Source: Pseudomonadota bacterium (lineage in GTDB: Bacteria > Pseudomonadota > Alphaproteobacteria > Caulobacterales > Caulobacteraceae). From it: a stretch of 64,000 nucleotides of DNA. The position numbers and the translations under genes are program-made. The notes under the pieces were generated by a model. That model searched no databases, had not been told where the DNA came from, and was given only the letters and a program-made list of their open reading frames with translations. This document shows, piece by piece, positions 22,088-30,233 of this stretch. Position 1 is the first letter of the stretch. Every line of letters begins with the position of its first letter. The DNA is taken from NCBI GenBank assembly GCA_023386645.1, contig JAEWJI010000058.1:203432-267431 (forward strand). The letters are read 5' to 3'.

Positions 22088-23098
22088 TCAGCCCATGTCG
22101 GCGTCCGACCCGTAGCGGTCCAGGAACCACTCGACGAAGGCGGGCACCCCGCGGTCGATCGGGGTGGAGGGCCGGTAGCCCGTGAGGGCCTCCAGCAGGT
22201 CCGCGCTAGCCCAGGTGTCCGGAACGTCGCCGTCCTGCATGGGCAGGAATTGCTTGCGAGCTTCGCGGCCAAGCGCTGTCTCCAGCGCCGCGACATAGTC
22301 CATCAGACCCGCGGGCGCCCCGCCCCCAATGTTCAGCAGCCGGTAGGGCGCGACTGGCGACAGGGTGTCGCCGTCCACCCTATCCCCGTCGGGCGCCAGA
22401 GGGATCAGCCGCACGACCGCCTCGACCAGGTCGTCGACATAGGTGAAGTCCCGCGACATCTTCCCGCCGCCGTAAATCTGGATCGGCTCGTCGTTCAGGA
22501 TCGCGCGCGCGAACTTGAACAGGGCCATGTCCGGCCGACCCCAGGGGCCGTAGACGGTGAAGAAGCGGAAGAAGGTCGTCGGCGTCCCGAACAGATGGGC
22601 GTAAGCGTGCCCCATCAGTTCGGTCGAGGCCTTGGTCGCGGCGTAGAGGGTCAGGGGATGGACCGCCCGGTCCGTCTCGCGGAACGGCATATGGGTGTTG
22701 GCCCCATAGGCCGAGCTGGTCGAGGCGGCCAGCAGGTGCTGCGGCGGCGTGCGGCGTGCGGCCTCCAGCACGTTGAAGGTCCCGACCAGGTTGGCCGAGA
22801 CATAGGCCTCGGGGTGGTCGATGCTGTAGCGGACCCCCGCCTGGGCCGCGAGATGGACCACGGCCTCGGGCCGGAAGGCGTCCCAGACCTCTCGCAGGGC
22901 GTCCGCGTCCTCCAGCGCCAGGCGATGGACGGCGAAGTTCGAGAAGGTCTCGAGGAGGGCGTTGCGGTCGGTTTTCAGCGCGACGTCGTAGTAGTCCGAG
23001 AAGTTGTCGATTCCCCGGACCTCGTGGCCGCCGGTGAGCAGCCGGCGCGCCAGGTGGAAGCCGATGAAGCCCGCCGTTCCCGTGATCAGCACCCGCAT
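22088..23098 (-). CDS. NAD-dependent sugar epimerase (UDP-glucuronate 4-epimerase-like)
   Basis: A 336-residue extended SDR. It has the NAD motif TGTAGFIGFHLARRL at 7-21, the DNFSDYYDVALKTDR stretch typical of UDP-glucuronate epimerases, a serine in STSSAYG, and YAATKASTE with the catalytic Tyr and Lys near 152-156. RFFTVYGPWGRPDMALFKF is characteristic of the GAE/LspL group, which makes UDP-galacturonate for capsule or LPS. It stands 11 kb from the other sugar genes and next to a hydrolase gene. The exact nucleotide sugar is not proven. Confidence 0.9.
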   Translation of the reverse strand: MRVLITGTAGFIGFHLARRLLTGGHEVRGIDNFSDYYDVALKTDRNALLETFSNFAVHRLALEDADALREVWDAFRPEAVVHLAAQAGVRYSIDHPEAYVSANLVGTFNVLEAARRTPPQHLLAASTSSAYGANTHMPFRETDRAVHPLTLYAATKASTELMGHAYAHLFGTPTTFFRFFTVYGPWGRPDMALFKFARAILNDEPIQIYGGGKMSRDFTYVDDLVEAVVRLIPLAPDGDRVDGDTLSPVAPYRLLNIGGGAPAGLMDYVAALETALGREARKQFLPMQDGDVPDTWASADLLEALTGYRPSTPIDRGVPAFVEWFLDRYGSDADMG

Positions 23099-23130
23099 AT
23101 GTCGCCCCGCCCTCTCGTCCCGGGCTTAAC

Positions 23131-24039
23131 CTAAGTGGCGGCGCTCGGCGACCGGGTTTGCATGGCGGCCTCAAGCAGCGCGTCGCCAACGGCCTGCGGC
23201 TGATGCATCGGAACCATGTGGCCGCTGCCGGCGATGGTGCGCACGTCGACCCAGGGCGCATCCGCCGGGGTCTCGCGCAGGTTGCAGATGGAGCCCGTCT
23301 CCGCCCGCAGCACGGTCATGGGCCGCTTCACCCGCCGAACGGCGCGCCAGGGGTCGTGCGCCTGGGCCGCATAGTTCGACGCCTCCCACCCCGGCGGACA
23401 GGAGAGGCGCAGACCCTCGGGGCTCTCGGTCAGGCCGTCGACGAGGAAGTCGGCGATCCAGCCGTCCTCCCATCCCCTGAAGGCGCCGCGCCCCCGGTAG
23501 GCCGCCAGCGCCTCCTCACGCGAGGCGAACACCGCGCGCCGCCGCCGCGCGCCTTCGGCCAGCGCGGAGCGTCTCAGCAGCCGCTCGACGAGAGGCAGGT
23601 TCATGCCGATGGTGGCCGGGCGGCTCCAGATCACCGGATCGATCAGGACGAGGCGCGAGACGCGCTCCCGGCGCCCGGCGGCGGCCAGAAGCCCGGCCGT
23701 GCCGCCCATCGAATGGCCGGCGAGCACGACCGGCGGGCCGTCGATGCGATCAAGCAAGTGCTCCAGGTCGCGGGCGAGGTCGCGCCAGTTTCGACGCCCG
23801 GAGGGTTCGGCCGACAGGGTGGTCCGCCCGTGGCCGCGTAGATCCGGCGCCCATATCCGCATACGCTTCGACAGCGGCGCCAGAAGCCGGCGGTAGGCCA
23901 TCGCGTTGAAGCCGTTGGCGTGGACGAACACGAGGCCCACCGGCGAGGCCGGTTCGCCGAAATCGAGCACGGCCATCTCGCCCGGCTCGTCGCCGAGCCG
24001 CAGGGAAAGTCGACGCGGAAGCAGGTCGTCCGAGGCCAC
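23131..24039 (-). CDS. Alpha/beta hydrolase
   Basis: About 302 residues with the alpha/beta hydrolase core: HANGFNA oxyanion region, DLRGHGRT, the nucleophile elbow LAGHSMGGT (serine near 107 counted from this start) and a final histidine in GSGHMVPMH. Function is presumably ester or amide hydrolysis of a small substrate; no specificity can be read. The frame runs upstream through the zur gene. GTG 24039, 8 bases after the zur stop, is taken as the start, giving an operon zur-hydrolase, though a clear ribosome site is missing. Confidence 0.82.
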   Translation of the reverse strand: MASDDLLPRRLSLRLGDEPGEMAVLDFGEPASPVGLVFVHANGFNAMAYRRLLAPLSKRMRIWAPDLRGHGRTTLSAEPSGRRNWRDLARDLEHLLDRIDGPPVVLAGHSMGGTAGLLAAAGRRERVSRLVLIDPVIWSRPATIGMNLPLVERLLRRSALAEGARRRRAVFASREEALAAYRGRGAFRGWEDGWIADFLVDGLTESPEGLRLSCPPGWEASNYAAQAHDPWRAVRRVKRPMTVLRAETGSICNLRETPADAPWVDVRTIAGSGHMVPMHQPQAVGDALLEAAMQTRSPSAAT

Positions 24040-24047
24040 GGTTCGGG

Positions 24048-24533
24048 TCAGGCGGAGACGCGGCAGGCGGCGCAGCGACCGTGCCCCTCGATGGTCGTCC
24101 GCTCCAGCGCATAGCCGGCGGCCTCGGCGGCCGCCGAGAGGGCGGACATGGGCGGGGCCGCCACTTCGCTGGAGGCTCCGCAACAGTCGCAGATCAGGAA
24201 GGCGGCGGCATGCTCGCCCTCGCCGGCATGGCAGGCGACGAAGGCGCTGATCGAGGCGATGCGGTGCGCCAGCCCCTGCTTTTCCAGAAACTCCAGGGCG
24301 CGATAGACGGTCGGCGGCTTGGCGGCCTGTCCTTCCGCGCCGAAACGATTGATTAGGTCATAGGCCTTGACCGGCTCGCCCTCGGCCAGCAGCAACTCCA
24401 GCACTCGGCGCCGGGGCGGGGTAAGCTTCTGGCCCTGTTCGGTCAGCCGCGCCTCGGCCTCGGCCAGGGCGCGGTTTAGCGCCGCCGGGCTCAGCCGATC
24501 CGACGCATGCTCGTGGCCGCAGGAGGCGCTCAT
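24048..24533 (-). CDS. zur: Zinc uptake regulator Zur (Fur family)
   Basis: A 161-residue Fur-family repressor. The winged helix has KLTPPRRRVLELLLAEGEPVKAYDL and KPPTVYRALEFLEKQGL as recognition region. Structural zinc cysteines are visible as CDCCGA and, at the end, CAAC. The Zur-like features are the histidine/cysteine-rich start (CGHEH) and the F/VACHAGEGEH segment, whereas Fur proper has a HHDH motif. With zinc it would repress uptake genes; a palindromic Zur box in front of the ZnuD-type receptor at 52,466 fits as a target. Confidence 0.88.
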   Translation of the reverse strand: MSASCGHEHASDRLSPAALNRALAEAEARLTEQGQKLTPPRRRVLELLLAEGEPVKAYDLINRFGAEGQAAKPPTVYRALEFLEKQGLAHRIASISAFVACHAGEGEHAAAFLICDCCGASSEVAAPPMSALSAAAEAAGYALERTTIEGHGRCAACRVSA

Positions 24534-24582
24534 CGGCGAGAGCTAGGGCTGGTCGCGGCGTGCCGCAAGGCGAACGACGGGT

Positions 24583-25872
24583 TCAGGGGTTGAGGTCCAC
24601 GGGCAGAATCTGGCTCGACAGCAACCGCTCCATCGAGGTCCAGTGGTCCGGCCCCTGACGCTCGACCCATTCCTGCACGGTGTCGCGTCCCAGCCCGTAG
24701 TTGATGATGTAGCTGCGATAGGTGTCGATGAACCGCAGGCGCTGCGCGGCCTTGTCGCGGGGGCTGAGCATGTAGCGGCTCAGCTGGTCGATGGCGGTCT
24801 CCCGGTCGATCCGACCGGCCAGATAGGCGTCGGCGATGGTGTATTCCGCCCGCGCCAGGCGGCGGGTCAGCGCCCCCAGCTCGGCCTTCTTCTCGACCGT
24901 CGCCGGATCCAAGCCCGCCATGGGGAACAGGACCTCGCGCTCGAAATCGGCCGCCTCGTCCCCGGGAAACGCCAGATCGATGCCGTAGTTGGCGCTACCT
25001 TCCGCGATGAAGCTCATCGGGGAGTACAGCGGATAAACGCTCATCTCCACCCAGCCCCGCTCGCGCACAAAGGTCTGTTCCAACAGCGCGTTGTAGACGT
25101 GGTGGCCCGGGTAGCCCTCGTGACATCCCAGGTCGATCGCCCGTTCGGAATAGATGGGGAAGTCGGCGTTGATCTCGATCCGGCTGGCCGCGTCCCCGAG
25201 GTAGTAGTTGTAGCCCGACCAGGGCTTGTCCCCGACGAAGCTCAGGGTGAACCGCTCGTTGGCGGGCAGGTCGATATGGCGGGCGGTACGCGCCCTGCAC
25301 TCGGCGATGGCCGCCTGCATCACCGGCTCCAGCCGGTCCTTGGGCACAACGAAGTCCCGTCGGAAGGCGTCCACGCGCTCGATCAGCGAGCCCTCGCCGG
25401 GAACCATCGCGTCGATCTCCGCGAGGATGGGATCGTAACTCGACAGCGGCCGCAGTTCCGGCCGAATGCCGAAAAGGGCTTCGGCCTCGTCCGCGAAGCT
25501 CATCTTCTCGCCCGACAGCATGCGCAGACGGGCCCCGGCGGCCGAGACATGGGCCAGCAGATACTTGCGACGTTGCACCGCCATCGCGTCGGCCCCGACC
25601 ATCGACACGGCGTTCAGTCGTTCGGTCAGGGAGGCCGCGCCCTGGATCAGCTGCGGCACGGTGCGGGGCGCCGCCTTGGCGGTCTCTGCCCATTCCGGCG
25701 GTCCATAGTAGGCGTCGACGTAGCCCGGCTCGCGCTCGCCGATTTCCAGGATCAGCTTCACATAGTCCGCCGCGATCACGTCCAGGCTGTCGCCCGTCGG
25801 ATCCGGCGTCGGCCGCATCGGGGTGGCGCAGGCGGCGACGAACATGACGAAAGCCAAGGCGATCAGGCGCAT
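24583..25872 (-). CDS. DUF885-family lipoprotein, probable metallopeptidase
   Basis: A 429-residue protein with a lipoprotein signal (MRLIALAFVMFVAACATP, lipidated cysteine at 15). It has the DUF885 hallmark GCHEGYPGHHVYNALL (about 235-250), in which the HEG-x3-H arrangement replaces the classical HExxH zinc motif, and a downstream FIAEGSANYG that supplies the glutamate. DUF885 proteins are predicted envelope peptidases of unknown substrate. The ATG lies just before the signal peptide. It is separated from zur by 49 bases and could be co-transcribed with it upstream, which would be unusual. Confidence 0.85.
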   Translation of the reverse strand: MRLIALAFVMFVAACATPMRPTPDPTGDSLDVIAADYVKLILEIGEREPGYVDAYYGPPEWAETAKAAPRTVPQLIQGAASLTERLNAVSMVGADAMAVQRRKYLLAHVSAAGARLRMLSGEKMSFADEAEALFGIRPELRPLSSYDPILAEIDAMVPGEGSLIERVDAFRRDFVVPKDRLEPVMQAAIAECRARTARHIDLPANERFTLSFVGDKPWSGYNYYLGDAASRIEINADFPIYSERAIDLGCHEGYPGHHVYNALLEQTFVRERGWVEMSVYPLYSPMSFIAEGSANYGIDLAFPGDEAADFEREVLFPMAGLDPATVEKKAELGALTRRLARAEYTIADAYLAGRIDRETAIDQLSRYMLSPRDKAAQRLRFIDTYRSYIINYGLGRDTVQEWVERQGPDHWTSMERLLSSQILPVDLNP

Positions 25873-26015
25873 CGGCGAACCTCCGGAAAAACGGCGTCCC
25901 GAGGCTTAGGCCTTCGCTGGCGTTCCGCCAAGGTCACCCGCTCGGGCCGCTGAGAGGGATTGAGAGCCCGCCCGCCTTGCTGTAAGCCGCGCATCCCGGC
26001 CCCAAGGCCGCGACC

Positions 26016-26092
26016 GCACCCGTAGCTCAGCTGGATAGAGCGTTGCCCTCCGAAGGCAAAGGTCACACGTTCGAATCGTGTCGGGTGCGCCA
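26016..26092 (+). tRNA. tRNA-Arg, anticodon CCG
   Basis: A complete cloverleaf: acceptor stem GCACCCG with CGGGTGC, D arm GCTC-AGCTGGATA-GAGC, anticodon stem TTGCC/GGCAA with loop CTCCGAA (anticodon CCG), T arm ACACG-TTCGAAT-CGTGT and an encoded CCA. The 3' half from the anticodon loop onward is the attachment site of the island; integration leaves the gene intact because the element brings the same 3' sequence. It reads the CGG codon, frequent in this genome. Confidence 0.97.
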
Positions 26093-26095
26093 TTT
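26048..26095 (+). repeat. attL, 48-bp direct repeat at the tRNA end of the island
   Basis: It starts in the anticodon loop (CTCCGAAGG) and ends three T residues after the CCA of tRNA-Arg. It is identical to 46700-46747; the preceding base (C versus A) and the following base (T versus C) differ, which fixes the limits. Confidence 0.95.
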
Positions 26096-26156
26096 TCTTC
26101 AGCAAAAACACGAGATTATAAGTTCGACCGCTGGAGCGTGCCGGACGCGCCTGCCT

Positions 26157-26178
26157 AGTGGGGCAATAGTGGGGCATT
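26157..26178 (+). repeat. Paired 11-bp repeats inside attL, likely integrase arm sites
   Basis: AGTGGGGCAAT AGTGGGGCATT, two direct copies with an 11-base period, begins 61 bases inside attL. Nearly the same pair occurs at 46560-46581 inside attR, in the same orientation. Tyrosine integrases of this type bind such arm-type repeats with their N-terminal domain; the function is inferred from position. Confidence 0.75.
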
Positions 26179-26296
26179 GAGCGCGGCTTTTCACCCAGAT
26201 TGGCCGGTCTCAATGACGGGGATCCAGAGCAAAAGCCCCGGGCCAAGTTCGCTTCCTCCGCCGGCTATGCTTTGATGCCTTGGGGGGAGCCAGACC

Positions 26297-28657
26297 GTGT
26301 CGCCACTTGCCGTGTCCGAGGCCGCGCCATGGTCGCGAGTCGTCTTCACAACCTACGCGCTGAGCCTGACCTTTTTCGAGACGGTGGTGATGGACGCCCT
26401 GACCCGTGCAAGCGCTCGGGAGGTTACGATCCTGTCGGACCTAGAAGGCGTTCGCTGCTCGCTCGGCGAAAAGGGCGTTCGCGGCGCGGGGCGTGATTAC
26501 CAACTCGAACCGGTAGCGGTGTCGGGCGGCGTATTCCACCCGAAGATTGGCGCCTTTATCGCCGATGATGACGCGATGCTCATCGTGGGATCGGGCAACC
26601 TGACGTTTGGCGGTTGGGCCGGGAACCTGGAGGTCGTCGAGCATCTTCACCCCAGTTTCGCAGCCTCAGCGTTTCGCGACGTGGCTGACCTGTTCGAAGC
26701 GCTCGCCGACCATCCCCGAATTCGGCATGCGGCCTCCGAGACCTGCGGATCGCTGGCGGGCGACCTCAGGCGGTCGGTCGCCGATCGGGCAGACAGCGGC
26801 GACATACGGGTTCTGAGTGGGCTCACCGTTGGCATCACGAAACAACTCTCGGACTGGGCACGGGAGCTTGGGGGCGCGACGCGGATAGCGGCTATGTCGC
26901 CCTATTTCGACGACGGGGCCGGCATCTCCAGACTGGCCGAGGCGCTGGATGTCGATGACATTCACCTGCACTGGAATGGGCGGGTCGTTGCCGGTTCGGC
27001 CCCCACTTGGCCACAGGTAACCGCTGTGTCGGTCCAACCGGTAGCCATGGCGTGGGTCGCGAAAGATTCTCGACCGCTTCATGCCAAGGCCTACGAGATC
27101 GTCTGCCGCGACGGACGGCTGCTGGTATCCGGGAGCGCGAACGCGAGCCGCCGCGCCCTCGAAACAGACGGCAATGTGGAAGCCGTGGTCTTGCGGGTGC
27201 AGCGCGACGGTTTCAGCGCTTGGGGCTGGACCCCTACTAAGGGACCGTCTTTCCTCCCCACCGCCCACGAAGCGTCAGAGACGGATGAGCAACCGATGGG
27301 CGTGGTGCGGGCCCAGCTAAGCGGCGAAACCCTACAGGGTTGGGTTCTCACGCCCGATATGGCGGGTGAGGCCACCATCAACCAGCTTACCAGTCGGGGG
27401 CCAGAAAGGCTTGGATCAGCGTCGATCGACGCCGATGGCCGTTTCTGTTTGGAGGTGCCGGACCTTGAGCGCCAGGCCTGGAATGCCGGAAGACTCGTCC
27501 TCCGGGTGCAGAACGAAAGCGGCGTCGCTGAAGGCTATGTGATCTCGACGACCGCAGGAGCCATCGCCCGCCGCGCCGGAGCGATGGCCCCTCGTCTGTT
27601 TGCATTCCTGGGTGGCTCCGAGACCCCGGACGACGTCATCGCGCTCCTTCATTGGATTCTGGATGATCCGGAGCGCTTGCCCGTTATGAGGCCCCGGGCG
27701 AGCAGCCCTGCAGCCAACCTAGTCGACAGCGACGGTCTGGTTCGGGTCGAGGAACTTGCCTGGACACCTCTCCAGACAGGGTCGCTCGCCACGCACGGCT
27801 TTTCTGACGCCGATCATATGGCTCGCCTGGTGTCGCAGCTCCGTCGCGTCCTGCGAGCTGGCAAGCCAAGCTACGAACCGCCCGCTCCACCCGAACCCGG
27901 CGAGGAGGAAGGAACGAAGGAGATCAAGCGCGCGGAGACGGACAGGCGGCGGCATGAACAGACTCTGGCGCGGTCCGAGACACTTACTCATGAGTTTCTG
28001 TCATGGGCGTTGGAGCCCGAGCAGGCGCGGACTTGGGCCGTGTTCGCGCTCGAGTTCATTGTGCACATGGCGCAGAGATTGGAGTGGCCCCCAAACGTCC
28101 TGCGGCGCTGGCTGGGCAAGGCAGCGGGGGCTCTAAATAGAGAGACGATCGCCGACGAAAATCGGGACTTTGTGGCGGTTTCGCTCCTTTCCCTGGTTGG
28201 ATACGCGCCGCCCGAGCGGATCCGGGGTGCCTTCATTCGGCTCGGACTGTCGATTGAGGGCGATCCGCCCTCAAGTGAGGACGTGCCAGTGTACCACCTC
28301 GCAAGCGAGATCGGTGTCGAGACGGCCTGGAGCCACGTGAGGGCTGTTAGGTCGATCGGCGAATGGACTGCCGATCTAGTGCAGGCTCTCAAAGGCCCTC
28401 TTCTTGCTGACGCCTCTTCCTTCGATCAGGCTCCTTTCCGGTCAGCCTGCCCGGAGCAATGGCCCACGCTGCGCGCGGCCTTGACCGATGTTCGGTCCCG
28501 CGCGCGCATCAGGTTCGGAGGCCGTAATCTCACTGCCTGTCCGGGATGCTGGACCGCGCTGCCCGCTGGTCAGGCTCATGATTATCGCAAGCATCTTGTG
28601 GCGACGGCCTCGAATTGCTGTGGCCGAGTGATTGTCTTCGACGAGACCCTCTCATGA
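26297..28657 (+). CDS. PLD-like nuclease-family protein with C-terminal Cys-rich end
   Basis: A 786-residue protein from GTG 26297 (GGGGGAG upstream). Two phospholipase-D-like half sites are visible: HPK at 81-83 with GSGNLT at 98-103, and HAK at 262-264 with GSANAS at 279-284. The aspartate of the classical HxKxxxxD motif is not conserved, but the HxK plus GSxN pairs are intact, as in PLD-type nucleases. A charged coil lies near 555-570. The C-terminus (about 750-780) has CPGC, histidines and CC that could hold a zinc ion. It overlaps the next gene by ATGA. A defence role is inferred from the island context. Confidence 0.72.
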   Translation: MSPLAVSEAAPWSRVVFTTYALSLTFFETVVMDALTRASAREVTILSDLEGVRCSLGEKGVRGAGRDYQLEPVAVSGGVFHPKIGAFIADDDAMLIVGSGNLTFGGWAGNLEVVEHLHPSFAASAFRDVADLFEALADHPRIRHAASETCGSLAGDLRRSVADRADSGDIRVLSGLTVGITKQLSDWARELGGATRIAAMSPYFDDGAGISRLAEALDVDDIHLHWNGRVVAGSAPTWPQVTAVSVQPVAMAWVAKDSRPLHAKAYEIVCRDGRLLVSGSANASRRALETDGNVEAVVLRVQRDGFSAWGWTPTKGPSFLPTAHEASETDEQPMGVVRAQLSGETLQGWVLTPDMAGEATINQLTSRGPERLGSASIDADGRFCLEVPDLERQAWNAGRLVLRVQNESGVAEGYVISTTAGAIARRAGAMAPRLFAFLGGSETPDDVIALLHWILDDPERLPVMRPRASSPAANLVDSDGLVRVEELAWTPLQTGSLATHGFSDADHMARLVSQLRRVLRAGKPSYEPPAPPEPGEEEGTKEIKRAETDRRRHEQTLARSETLTHEFLSWALEPEQARTWAVFALEFIVHMAQRLEWPPNVLRRWLGKAAGALNRETIADENRDFVAVSLLSLVGYAPPERIRGAFIRLGLSIEGDPPSSEDVPVYHLASEIGVETAWSHVRAVRSIGEWTADLVQALKGPLLADASSFDQAPFRSACPEQWPTLRAALTDVRSRARIRFGGRNLTACPGCWTALPAGQAHDYRKHLVATASNCCGRVIVFDETLS

Positions 28658-30141
28658 AGCAGACACTCGAAGAGATCGTTGCCCTGGCCGCCCAGGCTGA
28701 CGGGCCCACCCTGACCCGCCCTGACGGCATGCCAAAGATTGGGGGCGTTGACCCACTCGGGCTGCGTCAGGAGAACTTCGACCTGATGGACGCGGTGCTC
28801 CCCGGCCTCAACAATGTGAGCCGGCGCATCCGGCCCTATGTGGTCGTCGCTTGGGCCGCCCGTCAGGCGCGCAGGCTGGCGGAGGAGACCGGCGCCGCCA
28901 TGGCGTCGGGTCCCGAACTGAAGGACTTCGTTGATCGAATCGAGGTCATCTACGCCTGGTCGCAGTTCCTGCGAAAATCCGATGCCCCCCTGCCGGGAGG
29001 CCAGGTCCTCAGGCGATTCGTCAATGCGGAGCGCTATGTCTTCGGCGGCACCGACTGGGAACAGTTCCGCGACAATCGCAAGGCCTCGACCGCCTTCACC
29101 GCCGCAATCACGTACGGGCCATCGATCAAGGCGCTCAAATGGGCGGGCCCCGTCGTTGGCGGCCACTCCGCATGGGCGCCGGGAGATCTGTTCGACGAAG
29201 CCTTGGACGCCTTGGAGTCGACGCTCGGCGATGAGCTCGCCCATCCGGCGTTTTCCGCCCTTGGATCCGTGGAGGTCGCACGGGCCGAGGTCGAGCGCTG
29301 GGGCGAGCTCTGGGATCTGGACCTCCTCACCGACCCGGAGCGCGCCGCATTCTACGATAGTCTGGTCGGACCGCTCGCCGACGAGCGTCGCCGGAGCACC
29401 CTGACGCTGGTCCGCGATGTGCTGGACGGGATGGACGAGCCGGATGTCGATGGCCTCCGGGCTGCGATGGCCGAGGCATCTGGATACGCCGATCCGACCC
29501 GCGTCGCCTGGCGTCGGCTGCAGGTCCGGCAGGCGTTCCGGTTCGCCCTCGAAAGCTGGTTCCACTGGTGCCTCGCTGAACTCGATCCGGACCCCAGATC
29601 TACGGCTCAGCTCGTCGATGCATTCCGGGACGGCGCGGTGGGCTGGGCCGCCAGCGCACAGCCGGGAGCGTGGCTGGAGCCTTCCGAAGATTCCTGCCCG
29701 ATCGGACTGATGACTGAAATCAGTCGCGCCCAAGCCGAAGACTGGGGAGCTTTGCCCGAGGCGATCTGCCGAACCTTGGCGTTCTGCCTGACCGAGGAGG
29801 ACCCGGATGGCGGCCGGGGTGAGCGGACCGATCGTCTGCCGCTACAGCGCGCCAGGGCTGAAGCCGCCGCCTGGGCCAAGACGACGCCGGCCGAGTTTCT
29901 GGCCCACATGATGGAGACGTGGCTGTTCGCCCAGCATGCCTACTGGTCATCGAGCCGGGGGCTCGCGGATGCGCGCGCCAATGGAAAGGTGATCCTGAGG
30001 CTGCGCGTCTCCCTGGACGAGGGCGGATGGCGACTGACGCGGCTGGGCGGCATCGGCGGGCCGCCTTACCCGACTCCGGACCGGTTAGAGACAGCTTGGC
30101 GGCTCGCCGAGGAATGCGGTTTTATCCCCTCAATGCAATAG
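28654..30141 (+). CDS. Island protein of unknown function, partner of the PLD-like protein (DUF6361-like start)
   Basis: A 495-residue protein whose ATG overlaps the stop of the PLD-like gene, so the two are made together. Residues about 34-70 contain DPLGLRQ, then LPGLNNVSRRIRPYVVVAWA. This pattern resembles the start of DUF6361-type proteins, which are themselves uncharacterised; the resemblance is from memory and weak. The rest is helical, rich in Trp and acidic residues, with no nuclease, ATPase or methylase motif visible and no signal peptide or membrane segment. A 92-base gap without obvious signals separates it from hsdM. Confidence 0.6.
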   Translation: MKQTLEEIVALAAQADGPTLTRPDGMPKIGGVDPLGLRQENFDLMDAVLPGLNNVSRRIRPYVVVAWAARQARRLAEETGAAMASGPELKDFVDRIEVIYAWSQFLRKSDAPLPGGQVLRRFVNAERYVFGGTDWEQFRDNRKASTAFTAAITYGPSIKALKWAGPVVGGHSAWAPGDLFDEALDALESTLGDELAHPAFSALGSVEVARAEVERWGELWDLDLLTDPERAAFYDSLVGPLADERRRSTLTLVRDVLDGMDEPDVDGLRAAMAEASGYADPTRVAWRRLQVRQAFRFALESWFHWCLAELDPDPRSTAQLVDAFRDGAVGWAASAQPGAWLEPSEDSCPIGLMTEISRAQAEDWGALPEAICRTLAFCLTEEDPDGGRGERTDRLPLQRARAEAAAWAKTTPAEFLAHMMETWLFAQHAYWSSSRGLADARANGKVILRLRVSLDEGGWRLTRLGGIGGPPYPTPDRLETAWRLAEECGFIPSMQ

Positions 30142-30233
30142 GGGCAGACCGCTTTGCCGGAGGCGGACGCTGCTCTACGACCGGTGGGGAGACTTGTGAC
30201 CCGTACAAGCGGGTAGGGAAGTTGGGGGCATAG

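Noticed and set aside
26297..30141. DISARM system (PLD protein as DrmC)
   Set aside because: No DrmA helicase, DrmB DUF1998 or DISARM methylase is present; the methylase and translocase nearby are ordinary HsdM and HsdR.
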